A stretch of 64,000 nt of DNA from Hymenobacter glacieicola (GTDB taxonomy: Bacteria; Bacteroidota; Bacteroidia; Cytophagales; Hymenobacteraceae): positions 186,001 through 250,000 of the forward strand of contig NZ_BMGS01000004.1 in NCBI RefSeq assembly GCF_014640315.1. The letters are read 5' to 3'. The translations under genes were made by a program, and so were the position numbers. Of the stretch, positions 24,120 to 32,744 are shown piece after piece. The notes beneath the pieces are model-generated. The model saw only the letters and a program-made list of their open reading frames with translations. It was not told the DNA's origin and searched no databases. Position 1 is the first letter of the stretch. Each line of letters opens with the position of its first letter.

Positions 24120-25160
24120 TTACAGGGCTTCCCAGGTTAAGGGAGTGCCAGCGCGCAAGTTCTGGCGGGCAGGTTTGCCCAGCAGCTGGTCGTAGTAGCG
24201 CGGGGGTAGCCCGTCGCCGGGGCGTACTACCCGCAGGTTTTCCTTGGTGAATATGTCGCCGGCTTTCATGTCGTGGGCCACGTATAAGGAGCGCTTGTAG
24301 AGGCGACTTTTTTCTTCGGCGCGCTGCACACCGTACTGCACCTGCCCCAGCGCCTGCCAGGCCCGCTCCGTTTCCGTAACTAGCTGGGCTACCTCCTCGG
24401 GCTCCAGGGAAAAAGCCGAATCCACGCCCCCATCGGCGCGGCGCAGCGTGACGTGCTTTTCCACTACGCAGGCGCCCAAGGCCACCGCGGCTACGGCCGC
24501 GCCTACCCCCATGGTATGGTCGGAAAGGCCCACCAGGGCATCGGGGAAAAGCTGCTGAAAATGGGGCAAGGTGCGCAGGTTGGTATTCTGGGGCGTGGCA
24601 GGGTAGGTGCTGGTACACTTCAACAGGATCAGCTCGCGGCAGCCCGCTTCCCGGAGTAGTTGCACCGCCTCAGCTACTTCCGACAGCTGGCTGGCCCCGG
24701 TGCTCATAATGACGGGCTTGCCCGTGGCCGCTACCCGCCGCAGCAGGGGCCAGTCGGTGTTTTCGAAGGAAGCAATTTTGTATGCCGGCACGTCCAGGGT
24801 TTCCAGGAAATCAACGGCAGTTTCATCAAAGGGGGAGCTGAAAGCCAGCATGCCGTGCTGCCGGGCCCGGTCGAAGAGCGGTTTGTGCCATTCCCAGGGC
24901 GTGTGCGCCTCCTGGTATAGCTCATGCAGTTCCCGGCCGTACCAAAGCGAGTTGGGGTCGTCGATGCGGTAGGCCCCGGGCAGGGTCATGGTATCGGCGG
25001 TGTAGGTCTGGAGCTTGATGGCGTGGGCCCCGGCCGCGGCCATAGCATCCACAATGGCCAAGCCGCGGCTCAGGTCCTGGTTGTGGTTGCCGCTGAGTTC
25101 AGCAATGATGAGGGGCGGCTGATCGGGGCCAACCAAGCGGGAGCCGAGAGAAAAATTCAT
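24120..25160 (-). CDS. pseI: pseudaminic acid synthase
   Basis: The 346-residue NeuB-family enzyme condenses 2,4-diacetamido-2,4,6-trideoxy-L-altropyranose with phosphoenolpyruvate to give pseudaminic acid. The TIM-barrel half carries IIAELSGNHNQDLSRG, KLQTYTADTMTLPG, MSTGASQLSEVAEAV, LLKCTSTYPA and GLSDHTMG. The C-terminal SAF/antifreeze-like domain (about 285-346) ends with LLGKPARQNLRAGTPL. The ELSGNHN and YTADTMT phrasing is PseI-type rather than sialic or legionaminic synthase. It is in the minus-strand pse operon after a PseH-like acetyltransferase gene. Confidence 0.9.
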   Translation of the reverse strand: MNFSLGSRLVGPDQPPLIIAELSGNHNQDLSRGLAIVDAMAAAGAHAIKLQTYTADTMTLPGAYRIDDPNSLWYGRELHELYQEAHTPWEWHKPLFDRARQHGMLAFSSPFDETAVDFLETLDVPAYKIASFENTDWPLLRRVAATGKPVIMSTGASQLSEVAEAVQLLREAGCRELILLKCTSTYPATPQNTNLRTLPHFQQLFPDALVGLSDHTMGVGAAVAAVALGACVVEKHVTLRRADGGVDSAFSLEPEEVAQLVTETERAWQALGQVQYGVQRAEEKSRLYKRSLYVAHDMKAGDIFTKENLRVVRPGDGLPPRYYDQLLGKPARQNLRAGTPLTWEAL

Positions 25161-25289
25161 GCGTAAAAATACAAGGTGCCGTTCGTACAGTCAGACAAGT
25201 TGTGCGCATCCAAAAACTAAGTGCGCTACAAACCTTATTAAAGTCTAATTCATTCTAAAAAGCCAGAAAACCACCTAGATACTAACAGA

Positions 25290-25874
25290 TTATGTAGCCG
25301 GTTGGATTTTTTCCGGAAAAAAGACGGGATTAAAGCATGCTACCAGAATTCGGTCTACCGGCTGTCCTTCTACTAGATAGTGACCTTTTAAGCGACCCTC
25401 TTCTACCCAGCCGGCGCGCGTATAAGCTTTAAGAGAACTTTGATTGGTTTCAAACATGCCACCAAACAGCTTGCGGATACCAAATTCTTTGAAAGCAATA
25501 GTATTACCAAGCCGGATGGCTTCAATAGCCAACCCTCGACCGTGAAAGCGTCGGTCACCGATAAGAACTACCAGATCAGATATTTTGTGGTCGTGGTTGA
25601 TAGGCCCGAGCTTGATAGTACCAATGCAGTTTTGACTTTCTTGATCTACAATGGCAAAAACGTAAACTGTACTGCTTGCAATTCCTTGTTCAATGCTGCC
25701 AAGTAGCGATTCGCGGGTATGAGTCTGACGCGAGTTTGTGTAAAAACGCATCAAATCGTCGTCCTGAAACCAACTGAGGAAAGCCTCATCAATATCAGTA
25801 GCCTTGAGGCTGCGTAGAAGCAGGCGCTCTGAGGCATATGCTTGGCTAAGTTGGATTAAGTCTGTAGCTTCCAT
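25290..25874 (-). CDS. pseH: GNAT acetyltransferase, likely PseH
   Basis: The 194-residue RimJ/RimL-type GNAT contains the acetyl-CoA pyrophosphate loop region at about residues 110-120 (IGDRRFHGRGLAIEAI) and the C-terminal KLFGGMFETNQSSLKAYTRAGWVEEG typical of amino-sugar acetyltransferases. In the pseudaminic pathway PseH acetylates the 4-amino group of UDP-4-amino-4,6-dideoxy-N-acetyl-beta-L-altrosamine. The assignment rests on the family and on its position between pseI and pseG. It is separated from pseI by a 129-nt AT-rich spacer with no gene. Confidence 0.72.
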   Translation of the reverse strand: MEATDLIQLSQAYASERLLLRSLKATDIDEAFLSWFQDDDLMRFYTNSRQTHTRESLLGSIEQGIASSTVYVFAIVDQESQNCIGTIKLGPINHDHKISDLVVLIGDRRFHGRGLAIEAIRLGNTIAFKEFGIRKLFGGMFETNQSSLKAYTRAGWVEEGRLKGHYLVEGQPVDRILVACFNPVFFPEKIQPAT

Positions 25875-25925
25875 CAGTAGTGAATATAAAGGAAAGAAAG
25901 GCTGGTGTAAAGCAGTTTTGCCATC

Positions 25926-26939
25926 TTAACAAGACTGCAGCAACTGAAACTCGTGGCGAAGCTGTTCAGGAGCGAATTGTGTGACGTAAGGTTGCCTAGG
26001 GGTATGCATTAGCCATTGCACTCCCTGACCTAGTGCCTGATTTAGCTCAAGACCAGTGTATTGCATAAAGTTGCCTACTGAATAAGCCTGCTGGTGGGCA
26101 TGTACGTAGTCGGCCAAGTGATGCTGATTGCTTACAAAGTAGCCCGTTACCGCGGGTTTGCCTAAAGCTAGGCTTTCAATCAATATGGTACTTGCCGGAC
26201 ATATCACTGCGTCGTAAAGGCTCAACGCTTCAACCATAGCTGCCGCGCTTAAACCTCGAAGTTCTTCAACTCTGGTCTGGGGGTAAGCAGCTTTCAAATA
26301 GGCAATTTCTGGGGCAGTGACTGAAGCGCTACCCATTAGGAGTCCTACACGCTGGATAGCATCTTGGGAAAGTAAGCCTGCTAAGTAGCGAGCTGTCAAT
26401 TGAAGTGGGTCGGCGCCCCCGAAGCAGAGTAGTACTTTGCTGATGGGGGCAGGGAGTTGGGGAAGCTGGGCATGTTGTAGAAAGGGTAGACGCAATAGCG
26501 AAAAGGCTGGCCCGAGGCAAAACCGTGTTGTAGGTAGGGTCTCGTACATCGCAGATGTCACCCCGGGCGAGTGGTTGATGATTAGATCGGCCACAAATGG
26601 GCCTTGCCGTAGGTCGTCGATGCATACTAAGCGGCACCCACTAGCCTTGACCTGGTGTTGATAACTGGTATCAAAATTATACCCGTCCAACACGACTACG
26701 TCAGTATCTGTGAGAAGATGCCTGCGCAGAAACTCACTTTCCGCCTCCCAAGAATCATGTGTAAGTGCAATCAAGTGCAGACCAGCCGCTTCAACTAGCG
26801 TTCGAACAGCTTGTGTAGGGGTGCGCACGACAAAGCAATCCTGACTTCCGGCATCTAGAATTGCCGCTAGGGCCAACGACCGAACTACGTGACCAAGCCC
26901 AATAGTGGCATTGCCATCAGCCCTGAAAACAAGACGCAT
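25926..26939 (-). CDS. pseG: UDP-2,4-diacetamido-2,4,6-trideoxy-beta-L-altropyranose hydrolase
   Basis: The 337-residue GT-B-fold hydrolase removes UDP before the PseI step. The N-terminal FRADGNATIGLGHVVRSLAL is the PseG signature (Gly-His catalytic region). Other matches are VVVLDGYNFDTSYQHQ, CIDDLRQGPFVADLIINHSP and the C-terminal UDP-binding FGGADPLQLT plus DAVICPASTILIESLALGKP. Base composition is clearly more AT-rich than the housekeeping genes in the window. It lies between pseF and pseH on the same strand. Confidence 0.9.
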   Translation of the reverse strand: MRLVFRADGNATIGLGHVVRSLALAAILDAGSQDCFVVRTPTQAVRTLVEAAGLHLIALTHDSWEAESEFLRRHLLTDTDVVVLDGYNFDTSYQHQVKASGCRLVCIDDLRQGPFVADLIINHSPGVTSAMYETLPTTRFCLGPAFSLLRLPFLQHAQLPQLPAPISKVLLCFGGADPLQLTARYLAGLLSQDAIQRVGLLMGSASVTAPEIAYLKAAYPQTRVEELRGLSAAAMVEALSLYDAVICPASTILIESLALGKPAVTGYFVSNQHHLADYVHAHQQAYSVGNFMQYTGLELNQALGQGVQWLMHTPRQPYVTQFAPEQLRHEFQLLQSC

Positions 26940-26981
26940 CAGCTACAATATTCTGAACAGGGAGGAAGGAGAAAGGCAAAC

Positions 26982-27740
26982 TTATTTTGTGAAGTCATAC
27001 TTCTTTTGCTCAATATCGGCGTTTAGTGCTACTAGCTCGGGATGATCTTCCAATAGGTGCACTAACTGCCCCCCCGACAACACATCGGCGTGGTACTGCT
27101 CCAATAAGACTTTTAATAGGGCAAAATCTTCGGGTGTGTCTAGTGTTACACGAAGGCGGCTGACGTTGGGTTCCCGGGTAACGTGACTGAATTCCACTTT
27201 TCCCGAGCGGTTCTGGTGGATGTAGGGGGTAACATGCTCACGGTCAGAAAGTGTGGAAGCATGTTGCTGCGCTTCGGCTAGCAATTCAAAAGAAAATACC
27301 TCGAAGTCGAGCCCGCGTGGAAACGTGCGCACAATACCGTTGGATAAGTATAACCGAGGATTGGCTGCCGCTTGAAACTGTGCCACACCTTGCCGGATCA
27401 GGTTCCCGTCAATCAGGGGGCAGTCTGAGGTAACGCGCACAATGGTTTTAAGGCCGAACTGTTTAGCCGCCCCGTAATAGCGGCTGAGTACGTCGTCGGA
27501 ACTGCCCCGAAAGCATGGTATTGCTAGCTGACCAGCGTGCTTTTCAATGATGTCATCTTCAGGTAAGGTAGTGGTAGCAATATACACTGGTAAGCCGCTG
27601 GCTTGCAGGCGCCGTACATGGAACTCCAGCATAAAAATGCCACGGGCGGTAAGTAGTACCTTGCCTGGTAGTCGGGTACTGCCCATACGGGCCTGCGAAA
27701 TGACTCCAATACCTGCTGCAGCCATTAAAGAGTTAGTCAT
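26982..27740 (-). CDS. pseF: CMP-pseudaminic acid synthetase-type cytidylyltransferase (SpsF-like)
   Basis: The 252-residue nucleotidyltransferase has ISQARMGSTRLPGKVLL (the CTP-binding N-terminal loop of the SpsF/PseF/NeuA group), VYIATTTLPEDDII, GSSDDVLSRYYGAAK and RVTSDCPLID. It should activate pseudaminic acid as CMP-Pse. Its closest style is SpsF, as in several pse/leg clusters where SpsF replaces classic PseF, so the name is given by pathway position. It overlaps the end of pseC by 4 nt (ATGA), indicating translational coupling. Confidence 0.78.
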   Translation of the reverse strand: MTNSLMAAAGIGVISQARMGSTRLPGKVLLTARGIFMLEFHVRRLQASGLPVYIATTTLPEDDIIEKHAGQLAIPCFRGSSDDVLSRYYGAAKQFGLKTIVRVTSDCPLIDGNLIRQGVAQFQAAANPRLYLSNGIVRTFPRGLDFEVFSFELLAEAQQHASTLSDREHVTPYIHQNRSGKVEFSHVTREPNVSRLRVTLDTPEDFALLKVLLEQYHADVLSGGQLVHLLEDHPELVALNADIEQKKYDFTK

Positions 27741-28903
27741 CGGGCTACGAATTCTTTAATTGATGCTACCACGTAATTCTGCTCAGCATCAGTTAAAGTA
27801 GGAAACAAAGGAATGCTCAGGCAGTGGGCATAATAGTTTTCCGCCAAGGGAAAGTCGCCAAGTTGCCAACCCAAACCTTGGTAGTAAGGCATGGTGTGCA
27901 CTGGGATATAGTGAACCTGGGCGAAAATTTGCCGTTCCCGCAGGAAGTCGTACAGACCTTTGCGGTTAGGTACCTGAATCACATAAAGGTGGTAGGCGTG
28001 ACCTGGCACTCCAGCAAGGGGGCGCACAGCTGGTATGGTAGCAAAAGCAGCATCGTAACGAGCTGCTAATTTACGGCGGCGTGCCAACCCTTCGTCGGCA
28101 CGGGTGAGCTGGCTGATGCCTAGTGCGCAAAGCATATCAGGCATCCGGTAATTGTAGCCTAGTTCTTGCATTTCCATATACCATCCCCCGTCATGACGGT
28201 GCATTAGAGCGGGGTCTTTAGTAATGCCATGGGTGCGCAAGCGTAGCAGGTCCGCATATAGGTCGGGGCGATTAGTTGTAATCATACCCCCCTCACCCGT
28301 AGCAATATGCTTTACTGGGTGAAAAGAGAAAATAGCAAGATCTGCAAACTTACCGTTGCCGCAGCGCTGCTCCTGACCTTTGGAATCCGTAAAAAAGCCG
28401 CCGGGCGCGTGGCAAGCATCCTCAATAATCCAGAGCGAAAATTCATCTGCTAATTGGCGAGCTGCTTCCATATCTATGGCTAGCCCGGCGAAATCAACCG
28501 GAATCAGCCCGTGAAAATGGCCTCGGGGGTGGCTTTCTAGCAGTTGACGTACTGCCTGCAGGTCCAGTAATCCCGTTTTTGGATCAATGTCGGCGAAATG
28601 GACTTCTCCACCACAATATCGTACGCAGTTAGCCGAAGCTGAAAAGGTAATAGGGGTAGTAATGACCCGTTGACTAGGCTGTGCACCCAACGCCAAAGTG
28701 CATAGGTGAAGAGCAGCTGTGCCATTACTCACAGCTACTGCATATTTTGCCCCAATGTATCGCGCAAAGGCTTCCTCAAACTCACCTACTTTGGGCCCTT
28801 GGGTGAGATAATCAGAATATAAGGTTTCCGTGACGGCCTGCACGTCCTCAGGAGTGATGTGCTGACGGCCATAGGGAATTGGATGTAGAGGTTGGAGTGG
28901 CAT
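27737..28903 (-). CDS. pseC: UDP-4-amino-4,6-dideoxy-N-acetyl-beta-L-altrosamine transaminase
   Basis: The 388-residue DegT/DnrJ/EryC1-family PLP enzyme aminates the 4-keto sugar made by PseB. The PLP lysine is Lys198 in FSFHPVKHIATGEGGM. Further matches are VAVSNGTAALHLCTLALG, TTPITFSASANCVRYCGG, EDACHAPGG and YNYRMPDMLCALGISQL. It is the first gene of the minus-strand pse operon, with a TATCTTTG -7 element about 43 nt upstream. I chose ATG 28903 (MPLQPLHPIPYGRQ) over a longer frame that would extend into the promoter. Confidence 0.92.
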   Translation of the reverse strand: MPLQPLHPIPYGRQHITPEDVQAVTETLYSDYLTQGPKVGEFEEAFARYIGAKYAVAVSNGTAALHLCTLALGAQPSQRVITTPITFSASANCVRYCGGEVHFADIDPKTGLLDLQAVRQLLESHPRGHFHGLIPVDFAGLAIDMEAARQLADEFSLWIIEDACHAPGGFFTDSKGQEQRCGNGKFADLAIFSFHPVKHIATGEGGMITTNRPDLYADLLRLRTHGITKDPALMHRHDGGWYMEMQELGYNYRMPDMLCALGISQLTRADEGLARRRKLAARYDAAFATIPAVRPLAGVPGHAYHLYVIQVPNRKGLYDFLRERQIFAQVHYIPVHTMPYYQGLGWQLGDFPLAENYYAHCLSIPLFPTLTDAEQNYVVASIKEFVAR

Positions 28904-28945
28904 GGAAGAGGCAACAAGAAAAAAGACCGGCTTAGTTGCTAGTAA

Positions 28946-28953
28946 CAAAGATA
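28946..28953 (-). promoter_or_regulatory. -7 promoter element of the pse operon
   Basis: TATCTTTG on the minus strand matches the TAnnTTTG consensus and would start transcription about 35 nt before the pseC ATG. I do not see a good -33 TTTG. Confidence 0.55.
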
Positions 28954-29043
28954 GACGGCCTTTATTCTGTACCTAGAGTATCTGGCTACTGAAGTTCCTC
29001 TTGCTAAAATGTGGTCCGACGTAAAACAAGCCAATGTCTTTTT

Positions 29044-29051
29044 TAGCTTTG
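29044..29051 (+). promoter_or_regulatory. -7 promoter element of the T9SS-exported protein gene
   Basis: TAGCTTTG on the plus strand matches TAnnTTTG, about 85 nt before the ATG at 29136 and divergent from the pse operon promoter. Confidence 0.5.
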
Positions 29052-29135
29052 CTATCCTGAGGCTAATATATGATGGTAGATCTGTATTAAAATCATGTGA
29101 AATAGGCTTTTAACACAGGAGAAAACAGTTTATAA

Positions 29136-31418
29136 ATGAAGAAAATCTTTACAATAGTCTTGTTGCTTACGCTACAACACACAGTACTAGCGCAGCGGGA
29201 AAATAACAACTGGCTTTTTGGTAGCAATGCGGGAGTGAGTTTTGCAGGAGCTGCTCCTGTTGCTGTCACCGGTAGTGCAATGGACACCTATGAGGCATGC
29301 GCTTCCATCTCGGATGCGGCCGGGAATCTGTTGTTTTACACGAGCAGCGTGAATGTATGGAACCGCAACCATACACTAATGCCGAATGGGCAGGCGTTGG
29401 GCGGCCATGAATCGGCTAGCCAAGGAGCCGCCATTGTGCGACATCCTGCCAATGCCAACCAATACTACATTTTTGTTGTAGACGCCTGTGATAATCTGCT
29501 GCGAGGTGGACTGAAATACTCTATCGTGGACATGAGCCGGCAGGGAGGCTTAGGTGAGGTGACAACTCGGGCGGTGCAGGTGCCTAGTGGGAGCGTAACA
29601 GAAAAACTCACCATTGTACCTCATGCCAACGGCACGGATAGTTGGATATTGGTGCATGGATGGCAGTCGAACCGTTTTCTAGCTTTCCAGCTGACAGCTA
29701 ATGGCCTTGTTACAACACCTATTACATCTAGTGTTGGTTCGGTACACTCAGGTGGTGGTGGGAATTTCCAGAATGCCAACGCAGTAGGCTATATGAAGGC
29801 TTCTCCTGCAGGCAACAAGCTTGCAGTAGGAATTCGCGACGGAAATTTTGAGTTGTTTAATTTTAACAACGCTACGGGCCAAGTAAGCAACTACGTGCCA
29901 CTACAGCAGTTTTATCGTAGCTACGGCGTCGAATTTTCACCTGATGGGTCCCGCTTATATGGTACTAATCTCGATGGTCATAGCTTGATACAGTTTAACC
30001 TACTAGCAGGCTCAGGGGCCGCTATTGCCGCATCAGGCACGGTGGTAGGGTATACTTCTGGATTCGCTGGCGCTTTACAAGTTGGACCTGATGGGAAAAT
30101 CTATGTGGCTCAATATCAGGTGAGGTATCTAGGAGTGATTAATACTCCCAACGCCCTTGGCAACGCCTGCAATTTTCAAACGGCCGGAGTGAATTTGGGG
30201 AATCAGTTTTGCCAGATAGGACTACCTAATAATTACACCCTGCCTGTTCAGCCCCTTGTAGCTTCTTTTACCAGCAACACGGTGTGTTTTGGCGCTGTTA
30301 CTCCATTCACAGCTACTATCAGTGGGGGAACGGGAGCTGCCACCGCTACTTGGAACTTTGGCGACCCAGCTTCTGGCACTGCTAACACGGCTACAGGCCT
30401 CACGCCTACGCATTCTTTTTCGGCTCCCGGTACGTACTCCGTAGTATTGACCGTTGCAGAACCTGGAATAGGACAACCGCTTACTATTACTAGGTCGGTA
30501 GTAGTAGCACCAGTACCTACGGTGAACTTGGGCCCCACCGTACAGCAGGTATGTCAGGGGCAATCCGTTACGCTGAGTGTAGGAACGCAGCCAGTTGGCA
30601 CGACAGTTCGCTGGCAGGACGGCTCTACCGCCTCCACTTTCATTGCTACTACCTCTGGGCAGTACTATGTAGATGTAACAAACGCTCAAGGCTGCACCGT
30701 TCGGGCCAGCACTGCGGTGCAGGTAGTGGCGCCACCCACACTTGCCTTAGGCCCGGCTGTGCAGCGCTTATGTCAAGGTCAAAGCCTCACTTTGTCGGTG
30801 GGAGCGCAACCAGCGGGAACCACCTACCGCTGGCAGGATGGCTCAACGGCTGCTACCCTGGTAGTACGATCAGCTGGTATTTACTCAGTGGTAGTAACCC
30901 TACCGCCTGGCTGCAGCGCACAAGCCAGCACCCAAGTAGAGGTAGCACCAGTGCCTACCGTAAATTTGGGTCAAGATACCACTCTCTGTTTGCAACAGCC
31001 GGTACTATTACGAGCGGGGCTCCAGCCAGTCGGCAGTACCTACCGCTGGCAGGATGGCTCAACAGCCGCTACTTATTTGGCTTCTACCGCCGGTACGTAT
31101 TCAGTAGAAGTAACTTCGCCAGCTGGGTGCGTGAGTCGGGACGAGCGGGTGCTCTCATCAGCGGATTGCCCATTTCAAATTCCGAATGTAATTACGCCGA
31201 ACGAGGACAACTACAACGAAGCATTCGTGTTGAAGGGCCTCAATCCAAAGGCATGGAGTTTGGTACTCTTCAACCGCTGGGGCCGCCAAGTGTACCAAAC
31301 AGCGAGCTACGACAATACTTGGAACGCCAACGGCCAGCCGGATGGCCTCTATTACTATCTGCTTACTAATCCTACCACCGGTCAGCAGTACCGAGGCTGG
31401 GTGCAAGTCAGCCGATAA
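29136..31418 (+). CDS. large secreted protein with PKD and repeated Ig-like domains, T9SS type B sorting domain
   Basis: The 760-residue protein has a signal peptide (MKKIFTIVLLLTLQHTVLAQ). An N-terminal beta-propeller-like region of about 350 residues follows, with phrases such as VEFSPDGSRLYGTNLDGHSL and VGPDGKIYVAQYQ. Next come a PKD domain (TWNFGDPASG near residue 410, with THSFSAPGTYSVVLTV) and three Ig-like repeats, each built around VCQGQSVTLSVG or similar and YRWQDGSTAAT. The C-terminal domain (IPNVITPNEDNYNEAFVLKG and FNRWGRQVYQ) is the gliding-motility/CHU type B signal for type IX secretion. It is probably surface-exposed or adhesive. It sits on the opposite strand inside the pse gene set and ends at a strong terminator. 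Confidence 0.85.
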   Translation: MKKIFTIVLLLTLQHTVLAQRENNNWLFGSNAGVSFAGAAPVAVTGSAMDTYEACASISDAAGNLLFYTSSVNVWNRNHTLMPNGQALGGHESASQGAAIVRHPANANQYYIFVVDACDNLLRGGLKYSIVDMSRQGGLGEVTTRAVQVPSGSVTEKLTIVPHANGTDSWILVHGWQSNRFLAFQLTANGLVTTPITSSVGSVHSGGGGNFQNANAVGYMKASPAGNKLAVGIRDGNFELFNFNNATGQVSNYVPLQQFYRSYGVEFSPDGSRLYGTNLDGHSLIQFNLLAGSGAAIAASGTVVGYTSGFAGALQVGPDGKIYVAQYQVRYLGVINTPNALGNACNFQTAGVNLGNQFCQIGLPNNYTLPVQPLVASFTSNTVCFGAVTPFTATISGGTGAATATWNFGDPASGTANTATGLTPTHSFSAPGTYSVVLTVAEPGIGQPLTITRSVVVAPVPTVNLGPTVQQVCQGQSVTLSVGTQPVGTTVRWQDGSTASTFIATTSGQYYVDVTNAQGCTVRASTAVQVVAPPTLALGPAVQRLCQGQSLTLSVGAQPAGTTYRWQDGSTAATLVVRSAGIYSVVVTLPPGCSAQASTQVEVAPVPTVNLGQDTTLCLQQPVLLRAGLQPVGSTYRWQDGSTAATYLASTAGTYSVEVTSPAGCVSRDERVLSSADCPFQIPNVITPNEDNYNEAFVLKGLNPKAWSLVLFNRWGRQVYQTASYDNTWNANGQPDGLYYYLLTNPTTGQQYRGWVQVSR

Positions 31419-31454
31419 AAAAGGCCGCGCTTTTCAAAAAGCGCGGCCTTTTTG
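31416..31454. terminator. bidirectional intrinsic terminator
   Basis: AAAAAAGGCCGCGCTTTT pairs with AAAAGCGCGGCCTTTTT across a short loop, ending the T9SS-B protein gene on the plus strand and pseB on the minus strand. Confidence 0.92.
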
Positions 31455-31479
31455 TGCGTGCGAATTTATATAATTGGTC

Positions 31480-32499
31480 CTAGGCTGTAAACCCGGCGTC
31501 TACGTGCAGGCGGATTTCCTCCCGGATCTGCTCGGCGTCCATCCACTCGGTGTTGTTGCTGGAGTCGTAGTGGAAGCCGGGCTCTACGCGGCGCCCCCCG
31601 AAGTGCTTGATGAAGTCGTCGACGTCCCAGCGCGGGGTAAAGGGCAGGATAACGTAGTACTTGTTCAGCTCCACGGTGCTCAGCGCGTCGGTTTCGGTAA
31701 TCATTTCCTCGTGCAGCTTCTCGCCGGGCCGGATGCCCACAATTTCCTGGCGGCAGTTGGGGCCGATGGCTTTGGCTACCTCCGTAATCTTGTAGCTCGG
31801 AATCTTGGGCACGAAAATCTCCCCGCCCCAGCTGTGCTCCAGCGCGTACAGCACCAGGTCCACGCCTTCCTCCAAGGAAATGTTGAAGCGCGTCATGTCG
31901 GGGTGGGTGATGGGCAGCACGCCGGTGTGGCGGCGCTGCAGGAAAAACGGTACCACCGAGCCGCGGGAGCCAATTACGTTGCCGTAGCGCACCACCGAGA
32001 AGCGCAGGTCGCGGGAGCCTTTCATGTTGTTGGCGGCCACAAACAGCTTATCGGAGCAGAGCTTGGTAGCGCCGTAGAGGTTGATGGGCGCGGCGGCTTT
32101 GTCGGTGCTCAGGGCTACTACGTCCTTCACGCCGCAGTCCAGGGCGGCGTTAATCACGTTTTCGGCCCCGAAGATGTTGGTTTTGATGCACTCCATTGGG
32201 TTGTACTCGGCGGCGGGCACCTGCTTGAGGGCGGCGGCGTGCACAATAATGTCGATGCCCTCGCAGGCCCGCTTCATGCGCTCCGCATCGCGCACGTCGC
32301 CAATGAAGTAGCGAATGGCCGGGTACTGCGAGTGCGGGAAAATCTGCGACATCTCGAACTGCTTCAGCTCGTCGCGCGAGTACACCACCAGGCGCTTCAC
32401 CTGCGGGAATTTCTCGAAAACAGTCTGCACAAACTGCTTGCCGAACGAACCGGTGCCGCCGGTTACCAGAATGGATTTATGATTGAGGTCGAGAGCCAT
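31480..32499 (-). CDS. pseB: UDP-N-acetylglucosamine 4,6-dehydratase (inverting)
   Basis: The 339-residue short-chain dehydrogenase/reductase catalyses the first committed step to pseudaminic acid, converting UDP-GlcNAc to the 4-keto-6-deoxy-L-arabino sugar. Motifs are TGGTGSFGKQF at about residues 13-23 (NAD(P) loop), HAAALKQVP, STDKAAAPINLYGATK (catalytic Asp/Lys and Tyr-x3-Lys), RYGNVIGSRGSVVPFF and GIRPGEKLHEEM. Unlike the other pse genes it is GC-rich and separate, lying beyond the T9SS-B gene with its own TACTTTTG promoter. ATG 32499 gives the family start; a longer frame to 32544 is unlikely. Confidence 0.93.
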   Translation of the reverse strand: MALDLNHKSILVTGGTGSFGKQFVQTVFEKFPQVKRLVVYSRDELKQFEMSQIFPHSQYPAIRYFIGDVRDAERMKRACEGIDIIVHAAALKQVPAAEYNPMECIKTNIFGAENVINAALDCGVKDVVALSTDKAAAPINLYGATKLCSDKLFVAANNMKGSRDLRFSVVRYGNVIGSRGSVVPFFLQRRHTGVLPITHPDMTRFNISLEEGVDLVLYALEHSWGGEIFVPKIPSYKITEVAKAIGPNCRQEIVGIRPGEKLHEEMITETDALSTVELNKYYVILPFTPRWDVDDFIKHFGGRRVEPGFHYDSSNNTEWMDAEQIREEIRLHVDAGFTA

Positions 32500-32569
32500 G
32501 GGAAGTAATGAGGGGAGGAGGAGAAGAGGTGAAACGTCACCCAAACCGGACCTCCCGGGGTAAGGAGGG

Positions 32570-32577
32570 CAAAAGTA
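32570..32577 (-). promoter_or_regulatory. -7 promoter element of pseB, divergent with a plus-strand twin
   Basis: TACTTTTG on the minus strand lies about 70 nt before the pseB ATG. A plus-strand TACTTTTG lies at 32600-32607, so two divergent promoters are 22 nt apart. The plus-strand one would read through the family D repeat toward the FkbH-like gene. Confidence 0.5.
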
Positions 32578-32630
32578 GACATTCCGCCCGGAGCTTGCGT
32601 ACTTTTGCCGGCGTTACCCATTTCCTGCCC

Positions 32631-32722
32631 TCATCCTGAGCTGTAGTCAAGAACTTCACCCACTTCGGTGAAAAGGTAGTAGGCAACTTCTGGAAGAGGT
32701 GCTACGCCACGGCTCAGGGTGA
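32631..32722. repeat. REP-like inverted repeat, family D (TCATCCTGAGC)
   Basis: TCATCCTGAGC near 32631 pairs with GCTCAGGGTGA near 32711 with one mismatch, and a small inner hairpin TTCACC/GGTGAA lies at 32654-32671. It sits in the 5' region of the FkbH-like gene and resembles a dispersed extragenic palindrome. Confidence 0.65.
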
Positions 32723-32744
32723 CACGTGACCTTTACTTTTTGCC

